64,000 bases of DNA from JACMNW01 sp963708425. GTDB lineage: Bacteria; Pseudomonadota; Alphaproteobacteria; Rhodobacterales; Rhodobacteraceae. Positions 16,647-25,389 of the stretch are shown piece by piece. Location: NCBI GenBank assembly GCA_963708425.1, contig OY970206.1, positions 1,550,001-1,614,000 of the forward strand, in the 5' to 3' direction. Made by a program: the position numbers and the translations under genes. How positions within the stretch are numbered: the first letter of the stretch is position 1; every line of letters starts with the position of its first letter. The notes under the pieces were generated by a model. The model was not told the DNA's origin and did no database searches. It worked only from the letters and a program-made list of their open reading frames with translations.

Positions 16647-16858
16647 CAGAAACGGTCCGAGCGGTCACGGTAGTTGGTCGCTGATGCGCCGCGTGCGATG
16701 CCCATCAGCGCCTCGCGCTTCGGAATCGGGACCAGAAGAACGCCGCTTCCCTTGGGGATGAAGGCAAAGGTTAGCCCCGCCTCCCAATGCTGCGCCGACC
16801 GGATCGCCTTGGGAATCGAGATCTGGAACTTCGTAGACAGGATCGCGGTCTCGGACAT
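16646..16858 (-). CDS. VapB/AbrB-type antitoxin
   Basis: A 70-residue swapped-hairpin protein: 'SETAILSTKFQISIPKAIRS' is the AbrB/SpoVT DNA-binding segment and the C-terminal third would wrap the PIN toxin. I start it at ATG 16858, seven bases after GAAGGG; an ATG two codons upstream is too close to that site. VapB proteins with their toxin repress their own promoter, which should lie between 16859 and 16928, in the gap that also carries the tape measure ribosome-binding region. Confidence 0.85.
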   Translation of the reverse strand: MSETAILSTKFQISIPKAIRSAQHWEAGLTFAFIPKGSGVLLVPIPKREALMGIARGASATNYRDRSDRF

Positions 16859-16928
16859 GATCATACCCTTCGTTGATCGACCTGAGAAACGTAAGACAAA
16901 CACGCCGGAAATTCAAGGGATCTGATCC

Positions 16929-19385
16929 ATGGCTGAAAAACGCGTTTCCGTGCGGCTGGCTGCCGTCGGCGGCAAACAGGTGCGGGCAGAACTGGAAGGC
17001 GTCGGCGATGCCGGGGTCAAAGGCTTTGGCCGGATGTCCAAGGAAGCCGAGATTGCCAATGCCAGGCTGGCGGCATTTTCCACCCGGGTGAAAATCGCAG
17101 CGGCGGTTGCTGTCGCCGCTGCCGCCGCTGCTGGCATTGCAATGATCCGGTCGGGGCTGGAGACCATCGACGCGCAGGCCAATCTGGCGCAATCGCTCGG
17201 TACCACCACCCGCAGCATTCAGGTGCTGACCTTCGCAGGTGATCTGGCCGGAGTCTCGATGGACGAGATCGCGGCCGCCACCAAGAAACTGACCCTGAAG
17301 CTGTCGGACGCTGCGGGCGGAACCGGCACGGCGGTCGATGCTTTGCAACGGCTGCATCTGACGGCCACGGATTTGCAGGCCCTGCCGCTCGATGAGCGCA
17401 TCGTGGCCATTCAGGATGCGCTGGCGAAATTCGTCCCGCCTGCCGAGCGGGCGGCTGTGGCTTCGGCGCTGTTCGGTGACAAAGCGGCCCTCGCCTTCAG
17501 CCGGATCGATTCTGCAACCCTGCGCCAAGCCTCGCAGGACATCACTGACTTTGGCGTGGCGGTGTCCGATCAGGGTGCCGATCAGATCCGAACCGCAGGC
17601 GATGCCATCGACCGGCTCGGCCTGGTCTGGCTCGGTCTGACCAACCAGTTGACGGTTGCCGTCGCCCCGGCACTGGAAACGGTGGCCAATGCACTGGCGG
17701 ACGCCACCCGCGCGGGCGGGGTGTTTCAGACCAGCATCAGCTTTCTCGGGGACCATATCGGCGAGATTGCCAGCATCGCCGGGGCCTTCGCCACCTTCTT
17801 TGCTGGGCGCTTCATCATCGCGCTGGGCGCAGCGGCGCTTGGGGTCAGTGGCTTTTCCCTGTCCCTCACTGTCTTGAAAGGTGCCCTGATCCGCACCGGC
17901 ATCGGCGCGCTGATCGTCGGCGCCGGGGAATTGGCCTATCAGTTCTCCAAGTTGGTCGAGGGCGCCGGTGGTTTTGGCGCGGCGTTGGGCTTGTTGTCCG
18001 ATCTCGCCAGCGAGGTCTGGGACCGGATCGGACTGGGTGTCGATGCGGTGGTCGCCAGCCTGCGGGCCAGCTGGTCCGGGATCACCGCCACCGTGGCCGA
18101 TGCCATGCAGGGCGCGCTGGAGGCGGTGGTCGGCTTCGGCAATTCGTCGGCTGGGGTATTCCAGGGAGCCTACGATGCCATGAAGGCAATCTGGGGAGCA
18201 TTGCCTGCGGCCATCGGAGACTTCGCCTTCCAGGCCGCGAACGGGTTGATCAGCGGCGTCGAGGCGATGCTGAACGGTGTGGTCACCCGGATCAACACCT
18301 TTATCTCCGGCCTGAATGCGGCACTCGACCTGCTGCCGGACTGGGCCACTGGAGAGGGTGGCATCCAGATCGGCACGCTCGACCCGGTGACGCTGGGCCG
18401 GGTGGGCAATCCATTTGAGGGGGCGGCCACCGCAGCCGGTGCCGCCGCAGCGGATGCGTTTCAGTCGGCGATGGGCCAGACCTACCTTCAAACGCCCGAC
18501 CTTGGGCTGGGCACCATGGCAGATGATGCACGCGCGCGGGCCGACGGCTATCGCGAGGCATCCGGCATGCTGAGCGATGCTGCCACCCGGCCGCTCGCAA
18601 GCTGGCAGGCGCTGCAAACCGCCATGACCACGGCCGGAACGGACGGTGCTGCAGCGCTGGATGCGGCCACGGTCGCGGCGGACGGAACCACCGACGCCCT
18701 CAACGACGCAGGCACTGCCGCAGGCGGGGCCGGTGCGGCAGGCAAAGCTGCCGGGGAAGCGGCTGCTTCTGGCGCAGATATCGCCGCAACCGGCTGGGCA
18801 GCAGTGACGGCGGCTTTGGCAGACTACGCCGCCAAGGCCCGAGATATTGGCGCCGATGTCGGCCAGGCGCTGGTTGGGGCGTTTCAGAGCGCCGAGGGCG
18901 CTGTGGGCAACTTCGTCAAAACCGGCAAGCTGAGTTTTGGCGATCTTGTGACCTCGATCTTGGCGGATCTTGCGAAACTTGCAGCGCGGAAGTTCATCCT
19001 TGGCCCGATTGCCTCTGCGCTTGACGGCGTGCTGGGTTCGTTGGGTGGTGGCGGGTTGTTTGCCGGAATCGGCGAGGCCGCTGTGCATCACGCGGGCGGC
19101 ATCGTTGGCGGCACAGCTCCCATGCGCGCGGTTTCGGTCATGGCCTTCGCCGGGGCACCCCGCATGCATTCTGGCGGTTTTGCCGGTCTGCGGCCGGACG
19201 AAGTCCCCGCCATCCTGCAAAAAGGCGAGCGCGTGCTCTCGCGCCGGGAAACGGCGGGTTACAGCGCAGGTGGTAACGTCAGCATCACGATTCAGACCCG
19301 CGATGCCGAAAGCTTCCGTCAGTCGCGCACGCAAGTCGCATCGGACATCGCCCGCGCTGTGTCGCTGGGCCGGAGGGGTATGTGA
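16929..19385 (+). CDS. Phage tail tape measure protein
   Basis: At 818 residues this is the longest gene of the early tail module. It begins 'MAEKRVSVRLAAVGGKQVRA', has helical and hydrophobic stretches typical of tape measures ('AAAVAVAAAAAAGIAMI' near 60, 'FATFFAGRFIIALGAAALG' near 285), a Gly-Ala rich centre and, at the end, 'RPDEVPAILQKGERVLSRRE', a signature of lambda-type tape measure C-termini. It sets tail length and is ejected during infection. Given roughly 0.15 nm per residue for helical tape measures, a tail of the order of 120 nm would be expected (inference). A large open frame on the opposite strand is a shadow of its codon bias. Confidence 0.85.
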   Translation: MAEKRVSVRLAAVGGKQVRAELEGVGDAGVKGFGRMSKEAEIANARLAAFSTRVKIAAAVAVAAAAAAGIAMIRSGLETIDAQANLAQSLGTTTRSIQVLTFAGDLAGVSMDEIAAATKKLTLKLSDAAGGTGTAVDALQRLHLTATDLQALPLDERIVAIQDALAKFVPPAERAAVASALFGDKAALAFSRIDSATLRQASQDITDFGVAVSDQGADQIRTAGDAIDRLGLVWLGLTNQLTVAVAPALETVANALADATRAGGVFQTSISFLGDHIGEIASIAGAFATFFAGRFIIALGAAALGVSGFSLSLTVLKGALIRTGIGALIVGAGELAYQFSKLVEGAGGFGAALGLLSDLASEVWDRIGLGVDAVVASLRASWSGITATVADAMQGALEAVVGFGNSSAGVFQGAYDAMKAIWGALPAAIGDFAFQAANGLISGVEAMLNGVVTRINTFISGLNAALDLLPDWATGEGGIQIGTLDPVTLGRVGNPFEGAATAAGAAAADAFQSAMGQTYLQTPDLGLGTMADDARARADGYREASGMLSDAATRPLASWQALQTAMTTAGTDGAAALDAATVAADGTTDALNDAGTAAGGAGAAGKAAGEAAASGADIAATGWAAVTAALADYAAKARDIGADVGQALVGAFQSAEGAVGNFVKTGKLSFGDLVTSILADLAKLAARKFILGPIASALDGVLGSLGGGGLFAGIGEAAVHHAGGIVGGTAPMRAVSVMAFAGAPRMHSGGFAGLRPDEVPAILQKGERVLSRRETAGYSAGGNVSITIQTRDAESFRQSRTQVASDIARAVSLGRRGM

Positions 19386-19391
19386 GTGCGC

Positions 19392-19418
19392 CCCCGAAAG
19401 TGGGTACCGGTTTCGGGG
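19392..19418. repeat. Hairpin-forming inverted repeat after the tape measure gene
   Basis: CCCCGAAA (19392-19399) and TTTCGGGG (19411-19418) form a perfect 8-bp stem around an 11-base loop containing the palindrome GGTACC. No T-run follows, so it is not a standard terminator; it could slow or process the transcript, or be a dispersed repeat. Confidence 0.5.
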
Positions 19419-19446
19419 ACCAGAGCACGAACAACGGAGAGAATTA

Positions 19447-20073
19447 ATGGCGTTTCACGAGATCAGGTTTCCCGACAACATCAGCCGGGGCGCGCGCGGC
19501 GGACCCGAACGACGGACGCAAGTGGTTGAATTGGCAAGCGGCGACGAGGAGCGAAACGCCAGCTGGGCCAACTCGCGGCGGCGCTATGATGTGGCTTACG
19601 GCATCCGCCGCGCTGATGATCTGGCAGCCGTGGTGGCTTTCTTCGAGGCGCGCAACGGGCGGCTCTTTGGCTTCCGATACAAGGACTGGGCGGATTACAA
19701 ATCCAGCCTGCCATCGCAGGCAATCACCCCGATCGACCAGCAGATCGGCACCGGCACGGGTAGCCTGACGACCTTCCAGCTGGTCAAACGGTACACGTCA
19801 GGGGCGCAAACTTGGGTTAGGACCGTCGCGAAACCCGTCATTGGCACAGTTCGCGTCGCGCTGGGCACCGTGGAGCAATTCTCGGGTTGGTCTCTGGATG
19901 CCGCCACCGGCGTCGTCACCTTCACCACCGCCCCCGGCAGTGGGGTCATTGTCCGCGCAGGGTTCGAATTCGATGTGCCGGTGCGGTTTGATACCGACAT
20001 GCTCGACGTAACGCTCGATATCGAACGGCTGGGGTCGATCACGTCCATCCCCCTTCTGGAGATCCGGCGATGA
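19447..20073 (+). CDS. Tail protein, DUF2460 family (TIGR02217; GTA gp12-like)
   Basis: A 208-residue protein beginning 'MAFHEIRFPDNISRGARGG', the characteristic opening of DUF2460. It continues with 'ASWANSRRRYDVAYGIR', 'FEARNGRLFGFRYKDWADYK' and ends 'DVTLDIERLGSITSIPLLEIRR'. In the Rhodobacter gene transfer agent this protein makes the distal tail ring. I start at ATG 19447, preceded by GGAGAG at 19436-19441; the longer frame upstream overlaps the tape measure gene. Its last bases overlap the next start (ATGA at 20070-20073). Confidence 0.85.
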   Translation: MAFHEIRFPDNISRGARGGPERRTQVVELASGDEERNASWANSRRRYDVAYGIRRADDLAAVVAFFEARNGRLFGFRYKDWADYKSSLPSQAITPIDQQIGTGTGSLTTFQLVKRYTSGAQTWVRTVAKPVIGTVRVALGTVEQFSGWSLDAATGVVTFTTAPGSGVIVRAGFEFDVPVRFDTDMLDVTLDIERLGSITSIPLLEIRR

Positions 20074-20954
20074 AAAGCCTTTCCCCTGCACTGCAAGCCC
20101 ATCTGGACGATGGCACCACCACTTTGTCTTGGTGCTGGAAGATATCCCGCGCCGACGGCGTGACGCTGGGCTTCACCGACCATGATGCGGTGCTTACCTT
20201 CGATGGCACGGATTTCGAACCCGAAAGCGGATTTGCCGCGTCCGAAGTGCGCTCTGGCTCCGACCTCTCCGTCGATGCGCAGGATGCCGAGGGTGTGCTG
20301 ACCTCTGATAGGATCACCGAAACCGACATTGTCGATGGCCGTTGGGACGCGGCGCAGGTCGAGCTTTGGCGGGTCAACTGGTCTGACACGAGCCAGCGGG
20401 TCTTGCTGCGGCGGGGTGCAGTGGGTCAAATCCGGCGCGGACGGATGGCCTTCGTGGCCGAAGTCCGCAGCCTTGCCCATGTGTTGGGCCAGACCGTGGG
20501 ACGGACGTTTCAGGCCAGTTGCGACGCGGCGCTGGGCGATGCGCGCTGCGGCATCGATCTGGAAAATGCTGCCTTCAAAGGCAGTGGCGTGATCACCGAC
20601 CTTCTGCGCGACCGGGCATTCATGGCCACCGGCCTCGCGGGATTCACTGCGGGCTGGTTCACGTCTGGCACCGTCGCTTGGACCAGTGGCGCAAATGCCG
20701 GGCGCATCACCGAAGTGCTGGCGCATGATCTGGCAGGCAGCATTGCCACGCTGACCCTGCTGGAAGCGCCGGTGCGTGCCATCGCGGAGGGCGACAGTTT
20801 CATCGCGCGGGCAGGCTGCGACAAGCGCATGGCGACCTGCGGTGTCAAATTCGCCAACGTGGCCAACTTTCGCGGCTTTCCAAACATCCCCGGCCAGGAT
20901 GCCGTGCTGCGCTATGCCAGCCGGGGCGATGGCAATGAGGGGAATGTGTTGTGA
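20070..20954 (+). CDS. Tail hub protein, DUF2163 family (TIGR02218; GTA gp13-like)
   Basis: A 294-residue protein with the DUF2163 start 'LSPALQAHLDDGTTTLSWCW', 'GVTLGFTDHDAVLTFDGTDF', the region 'CDAALGDARCGIDLEN' and a cysteine-containing C-terminus 'AGCDKRMATCGVKFANVANF' that ends 'FRGFPNIPGQDAVL'. The cysteines in the GTA homologue bind an iron-sulfur cluster in the hub, and C-terminal cysteines are present here too, so a bound metal is possible. It is translationally coupled on both sides. Confidence 0.85.
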   Translation: MKSLSPALQAHLDDGTTTLSWCWKISRADGVTLGFTDHDAVLTFDGTDFEPESGFAASEVRSGSDLSVDAQDAEGVLTSDRITETDIVDGRWDAAQVELWRVNWSDTSQRVLLRRGAVGQIRRGRMAFVAEVRSLAHVLGQTVGRTFQASCDAALGDARCGIDLENAAFKGSGVITDLLRDRAFMATGLAGFTAGWFTSGTVAWTSGANAGRITEVLAHDLAGSIATLTLLEAPVRAIAEGDSFIARAGCDKRMATCGVKFANVANFRGFPNIPGQDAVLRYASRGDGNEGNVL

Positions 20955-21394
20955 CAACTGTTGATCCCGATCACGTCGTCGCCACGGCCCGCCTCTGGCT
21001 CGGCACGCCGTATCATGATCAGGCCAGCCTGCGCGGTGTTGGCTGCGATTGCCTTGGTCTGGCGCGCGGTGTCTGGCGCGAGGTGGTCGGGGCGGAGTCC
21101 TTCCCGATCCCACCCTATAGTCGGGACTGGGGCGAGACCGGGCAGCACGAGGTGCTGGCGGAAGGCGCGCGACGTATGATGGCGGAGGTTTTTATAGTCG
21201 ATGCCACACCCGGTGCCCTCGTCCTGTTCCGCATGGCCCCACGCGCCATTGCCAAGCATGTCGGCATTCTGACCGGTCCCGACAGCTTCATCCATTCCTA
21301 CGAGCGCCTTGGTGTCGTCGAGGAAGTCCTGACCCCAACATGGCGGCGGCGCATCGCCTTCGCCTTCCTGTTCCCGCGCTCCAGCAGCATCTGA
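20951..21394 (+). CDS. NlpC/P60 tail peptidase (TIGR02219; GTA gp14-like)
   Basis: A 147-residue cysteine peptidase that should cut peptidoglycan during genome or tail-tube entry. The catalytic cysteine is in 'GVGCDCLGLARGVWREV', the histidine in 'IAKHVGILTGPDSFIHSYE', and the spacing is as in the phage NlpC/P60 group. It uses a GTG start overlapping the previous stop. It is followed by the hub gene, as in gene transfer agents. Confidence 0.86.
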   Translation: MTTVDPDHVVATARLWLGTPYHDQASLRGVGCDCLGLARGVWREVVGAESFPIPPYSRDWGETGQHEVLAEGARRMMAEVFIVDATPGALVLFRMAPRAIAKHVGILTGPDSFIHSYERLGVVEEVLTPTWRRRIAFAFLFPRSSSI

Positions 21395-21404
21395 GAATTT
21401 CATC

Positions 21405-24400
21405 ATGGCAACTCTTGTTCTCGGTGCCGTCGGCTCCGCGATTGGCGGCGCTTTCGGCGGTGCCATCCTCGGGTTTTCCGGCGCCGCCATCGGTGGTTTC
21501 ATCGGATCCACCATTGGCTCGGTCGTCGACAACTGGATCGTGTCGTCTCTGGCACCCGCCCAGCGCATCGAGGGCGCAAGGCTCGACAGCCTGCGGATCA
21601 CGTCCTCGACCGAAGGTGCCGTGATCCCACGGCTTTACGGCCGGATGCGGATTGGCGGCAACATCATCTGGGCCACGGATTTCCGCGAAGAAACCCGCAA
21701 CACTAGTCAGGGCGGCGGCAAAGGTGGTGGTCTCACCAAGGTCACGACCACCGAATACCTCTACTTCGCCTCCTTCGCGGTTGCCCTCTGTGAAGGCCCG
21801 ATCACCGGCATCGGCCGCATCTGGGCCGATGGCAAGGCGATGGATATGACCGGCGTCACCTGGCGCTGGTATCCGGGCGATGAAGTGCAGACCGCCGATC
21901 CGTTTATTTCGGCCAAGATGGGCGCCGCAAACACGCCCGCCTATCACGGCACTGCCTATGTGGTGCTGGAGGAGTTGGACCTCACGGCATTCGGCAACCG
22001 CCTGCCGCAGATTTCCTTCGAGGCATTCCGGCCGCTCGCTGATCCCGACACCGCCGAGGGGCTAGTCCGAGCCGTCACCCTGATCCCAGCTTCGGGTGAA
22101 TTCGCTTACGCCACCGTCCCGGTCAAGAAATCTAGCGGGGCTGGCGGTGCCACCGTCGCCGAGAACCTGAACGCAATTCCTGAAACGCCAGACATCGTCG
22201 TGGCGCTGGACCGGCTGCAATCCATGGCACCGGCGGTCGAAAGTGTCAGCCTCGTCGTTGCGTGGTTCGGCGATGACCTGCGGGCGGGCAATTGCAAGGT
22301 CCGCCCCGGCGTCGAGGTTGCAGCCAAGACCACGACACCTTCCGCATGGGTGGTGAATGGGGTTTCCCGCGCCAATGCCTTTCTGGTCAGCCGCGATGTC
22401 GAGGACCGCCCGGTCTATGGCGGCACACCTACCGATTTCGCAGTGGTTCAAGCGATTCAGGAGATGAAGGCGCGCGGGTTGCGCGTCACCTTTTATCCGT
22501 TCCTGCTGCTCGATGTGCCGCCCGGCAATACCAAGCCGAACCCCTATTCCAACAATGCGGCCACCATCGGGCAGCCGACCTTCCCTTGGCGGGGACGGAT
22601 CACTTGCTCCCCGGCGGCGGGCTACGTCGGATCGGTGGATAAGACTGGAACAGCCGCGTCGCAGGTGTCGGCATTGTTCGGCACGGCGACGCCCGCCAGT
22701 TTCAGTATTTCCGGGCAAACCGTCAGCTGGACTGGCCCGGTCGGCGAATGGAGCCTGCGCAGGATGATACTGCATTACGCGCATCTCTGCAAAGTGGCCG
22801 GGGGCGTGGATGCTTTCCTGATCGGCTCGGAAATGCCCGGCCTGACGACGATCCGCTCTGCCGCCAGCAGCTATCCCGCCGTCCAAGCCTTTCGCGATCT
22901 GGCAACGGCAGTGCGCTCGATCCTCGGCGCTGGCACCAAGATCGGCTATGCGGGCGACTGGGCGGAGTATTTTGGCCATCATCCTGCCGATGGGTCGGGC
23001 GAAGTGTTTTTCCACCTCGACCCGCTCTGGGCAGATGCGAATATCGATTTCATCGGCATCGATAACTACATGCCGCTTTCGGATTGGCGTGAAGGGTTTG
23101 AACATGCCGATGCGGAACTGGCGCCAGCAATCTATGACCGCGCCTACTTGCAATCGAACATCGCGGGTGGCGAGGGGTTTGACTGGTTTTATGCCAGCCC
23201 ATCGGATCGTGCAGCGCAGATCAGAACCGCGATCACCGATGGCGCGGCGGGCAAACCTTGGGTGTTCCGCTTCAAGGATCTGCGCGCTTGGTGGTCCGAG
23301 CCGCATTTCAACCGCTCGGGCGGCGTGGAGAGCGTGACGCCAACGGCATGGGTGCCGCAGTCAAAGCCGATCTGGTTCACCGAACTTGGCTGCCCGGCCA
23401 TCGACCGAGGCACCAACCAGCCGAACGTGTTTTTCGATCCGAAGTCGTCGGAAAGCTTCACGCCGTATTTCTCACGTGGCTGGCGGGATGATGCGATCCA
23501 GCGCGCCTATCTTGAGGCGACCTATCTGTTCTGGGGCGCGGCGGCCAACAACCCGACTTCCTCAGTCTACGGCAACCGCATGGTGCATGTGCCCGAATGC
23601 GCAGCTTGGACATGGGATGCCCGCCCCTATCCGTTCTTTCCGGAATTGATCGGGGTCTGGACCGATGGCCCAAACTGGCGACTGGGCCACTGGCTGACTG
23701 GACGGCTGGGAGCGATATCGCTGGCCGCCCTCGTCCGCCACCTCTGCTTGCGCGCGGGGCTGCCTGAAGACCGCATCGACGTCTCCGGCCTTTGGGGCGC
23801 GGTCGAGGGCTATGTCATCTCGGCGCTGGAAGCCCCGCGCGCCTCGATCAGCACCTTGGCGCGGCACTTCGGCTTTGATGCCGCCGAAAGCGAAGGCCGC
23901 ATCCGGTTCCTGATGCGTGGCCGGGTCGCAATCGGCACGGTCACGCCTGATGCGATGGTCGCCCCTGCCTCCGCGCGCGGCGACGTCATGGAACTGACCC
24001 GGGCGCAGGAGTCCGAGCTGCCGCAGGCCCTGAAATGGCAGATGGCCCGCGCCGACGAGGACTATGACGCCGCCCAAGTCGAAGCGCGGCGGATCACGGT
24101 GGAAACCTCGCGCATAGCTTCTGAAGCATTCCCGATGGCCGTGCCGCCCGAAGAGGCCGAGCGCCGCTGCCGCCGTGCCTTGATGGAAGCGTGGGTTGGC
24201 CGGGAAAGTGCTGTGTTCAAATTGCCCCCATCCCGGCTGGCGCTGGATCCCTGTGATGTGATCCTCCTGGATCATGATGGCCGCCTGACCGAACTGCGGC
24301 TGGTGTCGATTGCGGATTCCGAAGCCCGTGGCATCGACGCTGTGCGGCAGGATCGTGCGGTTTATGACCTGCCACCCGGCGATCCGCGCCCGGCCTCCCT

Positions 24401-25379
24401 GTCAACACCGACCATACTAAGCCAACCAGATGTCGTCCTGATAGACTTGCCACAGCTGAGCGAAGACCAACCGGCGCACCGTCCCTTTGCTGCGGCCCAT
24501 GCTACGCCATGGCCGGGCGAGATGGCCGTGTTCCGCAGTGCCGCAACCGATGGTTTTGGGCTGCTGACAATCCTTGGCACCCGCGCCCGGATGGGAGTTC
24601 TCGCGGCAGATTTCTATGCCGGGCCAGTGTCGCGCTTTGATCTCGGCAATGCGCTGGTGATCGATCTGTTCTCGGGAACCTTGGAAAGCGTCACCGACAT
24701 CACCCTGCTGGGCGGGGCCAATGCGCTGGCCGTGGAGACAGCCCCCGGCCAATGGGAAATCGTCCAGGCGGGGTCAGCCGAGCTGATCGCAGCGGGAAGA
24801 TATCGCCTGACCCGGTTGCTGCGCGGCCAGCGGGGTACGGAAAACGCGGTTGTCAGTATCGTGCCGACCGGCTCGCGCGTCGTGGTGCTCGACCCCGCTG
24901 TGGCACCCTTGCCCATCAGCGAGGCTGATCTGGGCTTGCCATGGAATTGGCGCATCGGCCCGGCGTCACGCCCCGTTGGCGATGAAACCTATGTCGCCAC
25001 TAACTTCACACCCGAAGGTGCCGGGCTGCGGCCGTTCTCGGTCGTGCATGCCGAACAACCTTGGCGCACGGCGCGGAGCCCCGGTGATCTGACGATCCGC
25101 TGGACACGCCGGTCGCGGTCACTCGCTGCCGACACCTGGGGCGTGGGCGATGTGCCACTGGCGGAAGTCGCCGAAGCCTACGAGGTGGAAATCCGCAACG
25201 GCGTCACAGTCAAACGCACGCTGACAGCCAGCACAACGAGTGCGCTCTACACAGCCGCCCAGCAGATCACCGATTGGGGAGCGACGCTGGCCCCCGGCAA
25301 CAGCCTCGACATCCGCATCTATCAGCTCTCCGCCCTGATCGGCCGGGGCACGCCACGCTCTGTCACCCTCACATTCTGA
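21405..25379 (+). CDS. Central tail hub/host-specificity protein with GTA TIM-barrel domain
   Basis: The largest gene of the cluster, 1324 residues. It starts with a Gly-Ala hydrophobic segment ('GAVGSAIGGAFGGAILGFSG'), then a hub region 'GAVIPRLYGRMRIGGNIIWA'. Residues about 430-740 form the GTA_TIM domain, with 'FLIGSEMPGLTTIR', 'KIGYAGDWAEYFGHHPADG', 'DANIDFIGIDNYMPLSDWRE' and 'PIWFTELGCPAIDRGTNQPN', the last holding the typical glycosidase-like glutamate. The remaining part is the phage-tail_3 and receptor-side domain ('RLLRGQRGTENAV'). The TIM barrel may hydrolyse cell-wall or capsule sugars; that is an inference from the family fold. Confidence 0.85.
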   Translation: MATLVLGAVGSAIGGAFGGAILGFSGAAIGGFIGSTIGSVVDNWIVSSLAPAQRIEGARLDSLRITSSTEGAVIPRLYGRMRIGGNIIWATDFREETRNTSQGGGKGGGLTKVTTTEYLYFASFAVALCEGPITGIGRIWADGKAMDMTGVTWRWYPGDEVQTADPFISAKMGAANTPAYHGTAYVVLEELDLTAFGNRLPQISFEAFRPLADPDTAEGLVRAVTLIPASGEFAYATVPVKKSSGAGGATVAENLNAIPETPDIVVALDRLQSMAPAVESVSLVVAWFGDDLRAGNCKVRPGVEVAAKTTTPSAWVVNGVSRANAFLVSRDVEDRPVYGGTPTDFAVVQAIQEMKARGLRVTFYPFLLLDVPPGNTKPNPYSNNAATIGQPTFPWRGRITCSPAAGYVGSVDKTGTAASQVSALFGTATPASFSISGQTVSWTGPVGEWSLRRMILHYAHLCKVAGGVDAFLIGSEMPGLTTIRSAASSYPAVQAFRDLATAVRSILGAGTKIGYAGDWAEYFGHHPADGSGEVFFHLDPLWADANIDFIGIDNYMPLSDWREGFEHADAELAPAIYDRAYLQSNIAGGEGFDWFYASPSDRAAQIRTAITDGAAGKPWVFRFKDLRAWWSEPHFNRSGGVESVTPTAWVPQSKPIWFTELGCPAIDRGTNQPNVFFDPKSSESFTPYFSRGWRDDAIQRAYLEATYLFWGAAANNPTSSVYGNRMVHVPECAAWTWDARPYPFFPELIGVWTDGPNWRLGHWLTGRLGAISLAALVRHLCLRAGLPEDRIDVSGLWGAVEGYVISALEAPRASISTLARHFGFDAAESEGRIRFLMRGRVAIGTVTPDAMVAPASARGDVMELTRAQESELPQALKWQMARADEDYDAAQVEARRITVETSRIASEAFPMAVPPEEAERRCRRALMEAWVGRESAVFKLPPSRLALDPCDVILLDHDGRLTELRLVSIADSEARGIDAVRQDRAVYDLPPGDPRPASLSTPTILSQPDVVLIDLPQLSEDQPAHRPFAAAHATPWPGEMAVFRSAATDGFGLLTILGTRARMGVLAADFYAGPVSRFDLGNALVIDLFSGTLESVTDITLLGGANALAVETAPGQWEIVQAGSAELIAAGRYRLTRLLRGQRGTENAVVSIVPTGSRVVVLDPAVAPLPISEADLGLPWNWRIGPASRPVGDETYVATNFTPEGAGLRPFSVVHAEQPWRTARSPGDLTIRWTRRSRSLAADTWGVGDVPLAEVAEAYEVEIRNGVTVKRTLTASTTSALYTAAQQITDWGATLAPGNSLDIRIYQLSALIGRGTPRSVTLTF

Positions 25380-25389
25380 AAGCGCCCCC

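Noticed and set aside
16665..19334. An 889-codon open frame on the minus strand opposite the tape measure gene
   Set aside because: It is a shadow of GC-rich codon usage. Its translation is Arg, Gly, His-rich without domain signs, while the plus strand has a clear tape measure. Only its last part coincides with the real vapB.
19695..23306. Long minus-strand frames opposite the tail hub genes (19695-21113, 22062-23306)
   Set aside because: No family resemblance, wrong composition, and the plus strand encodes well-recognised tail proteins with coupled starts.
12475..25379. The tail cluster as a true gene transfer agent
   Set aside because: GTA capsid and prohead protease are HK97-type, while the capsid here is gpE-like. 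Terminase and portal are absent and a DUF2793 fibre, endolysin and holin follow. Only the distal tail genes resemble GTA.
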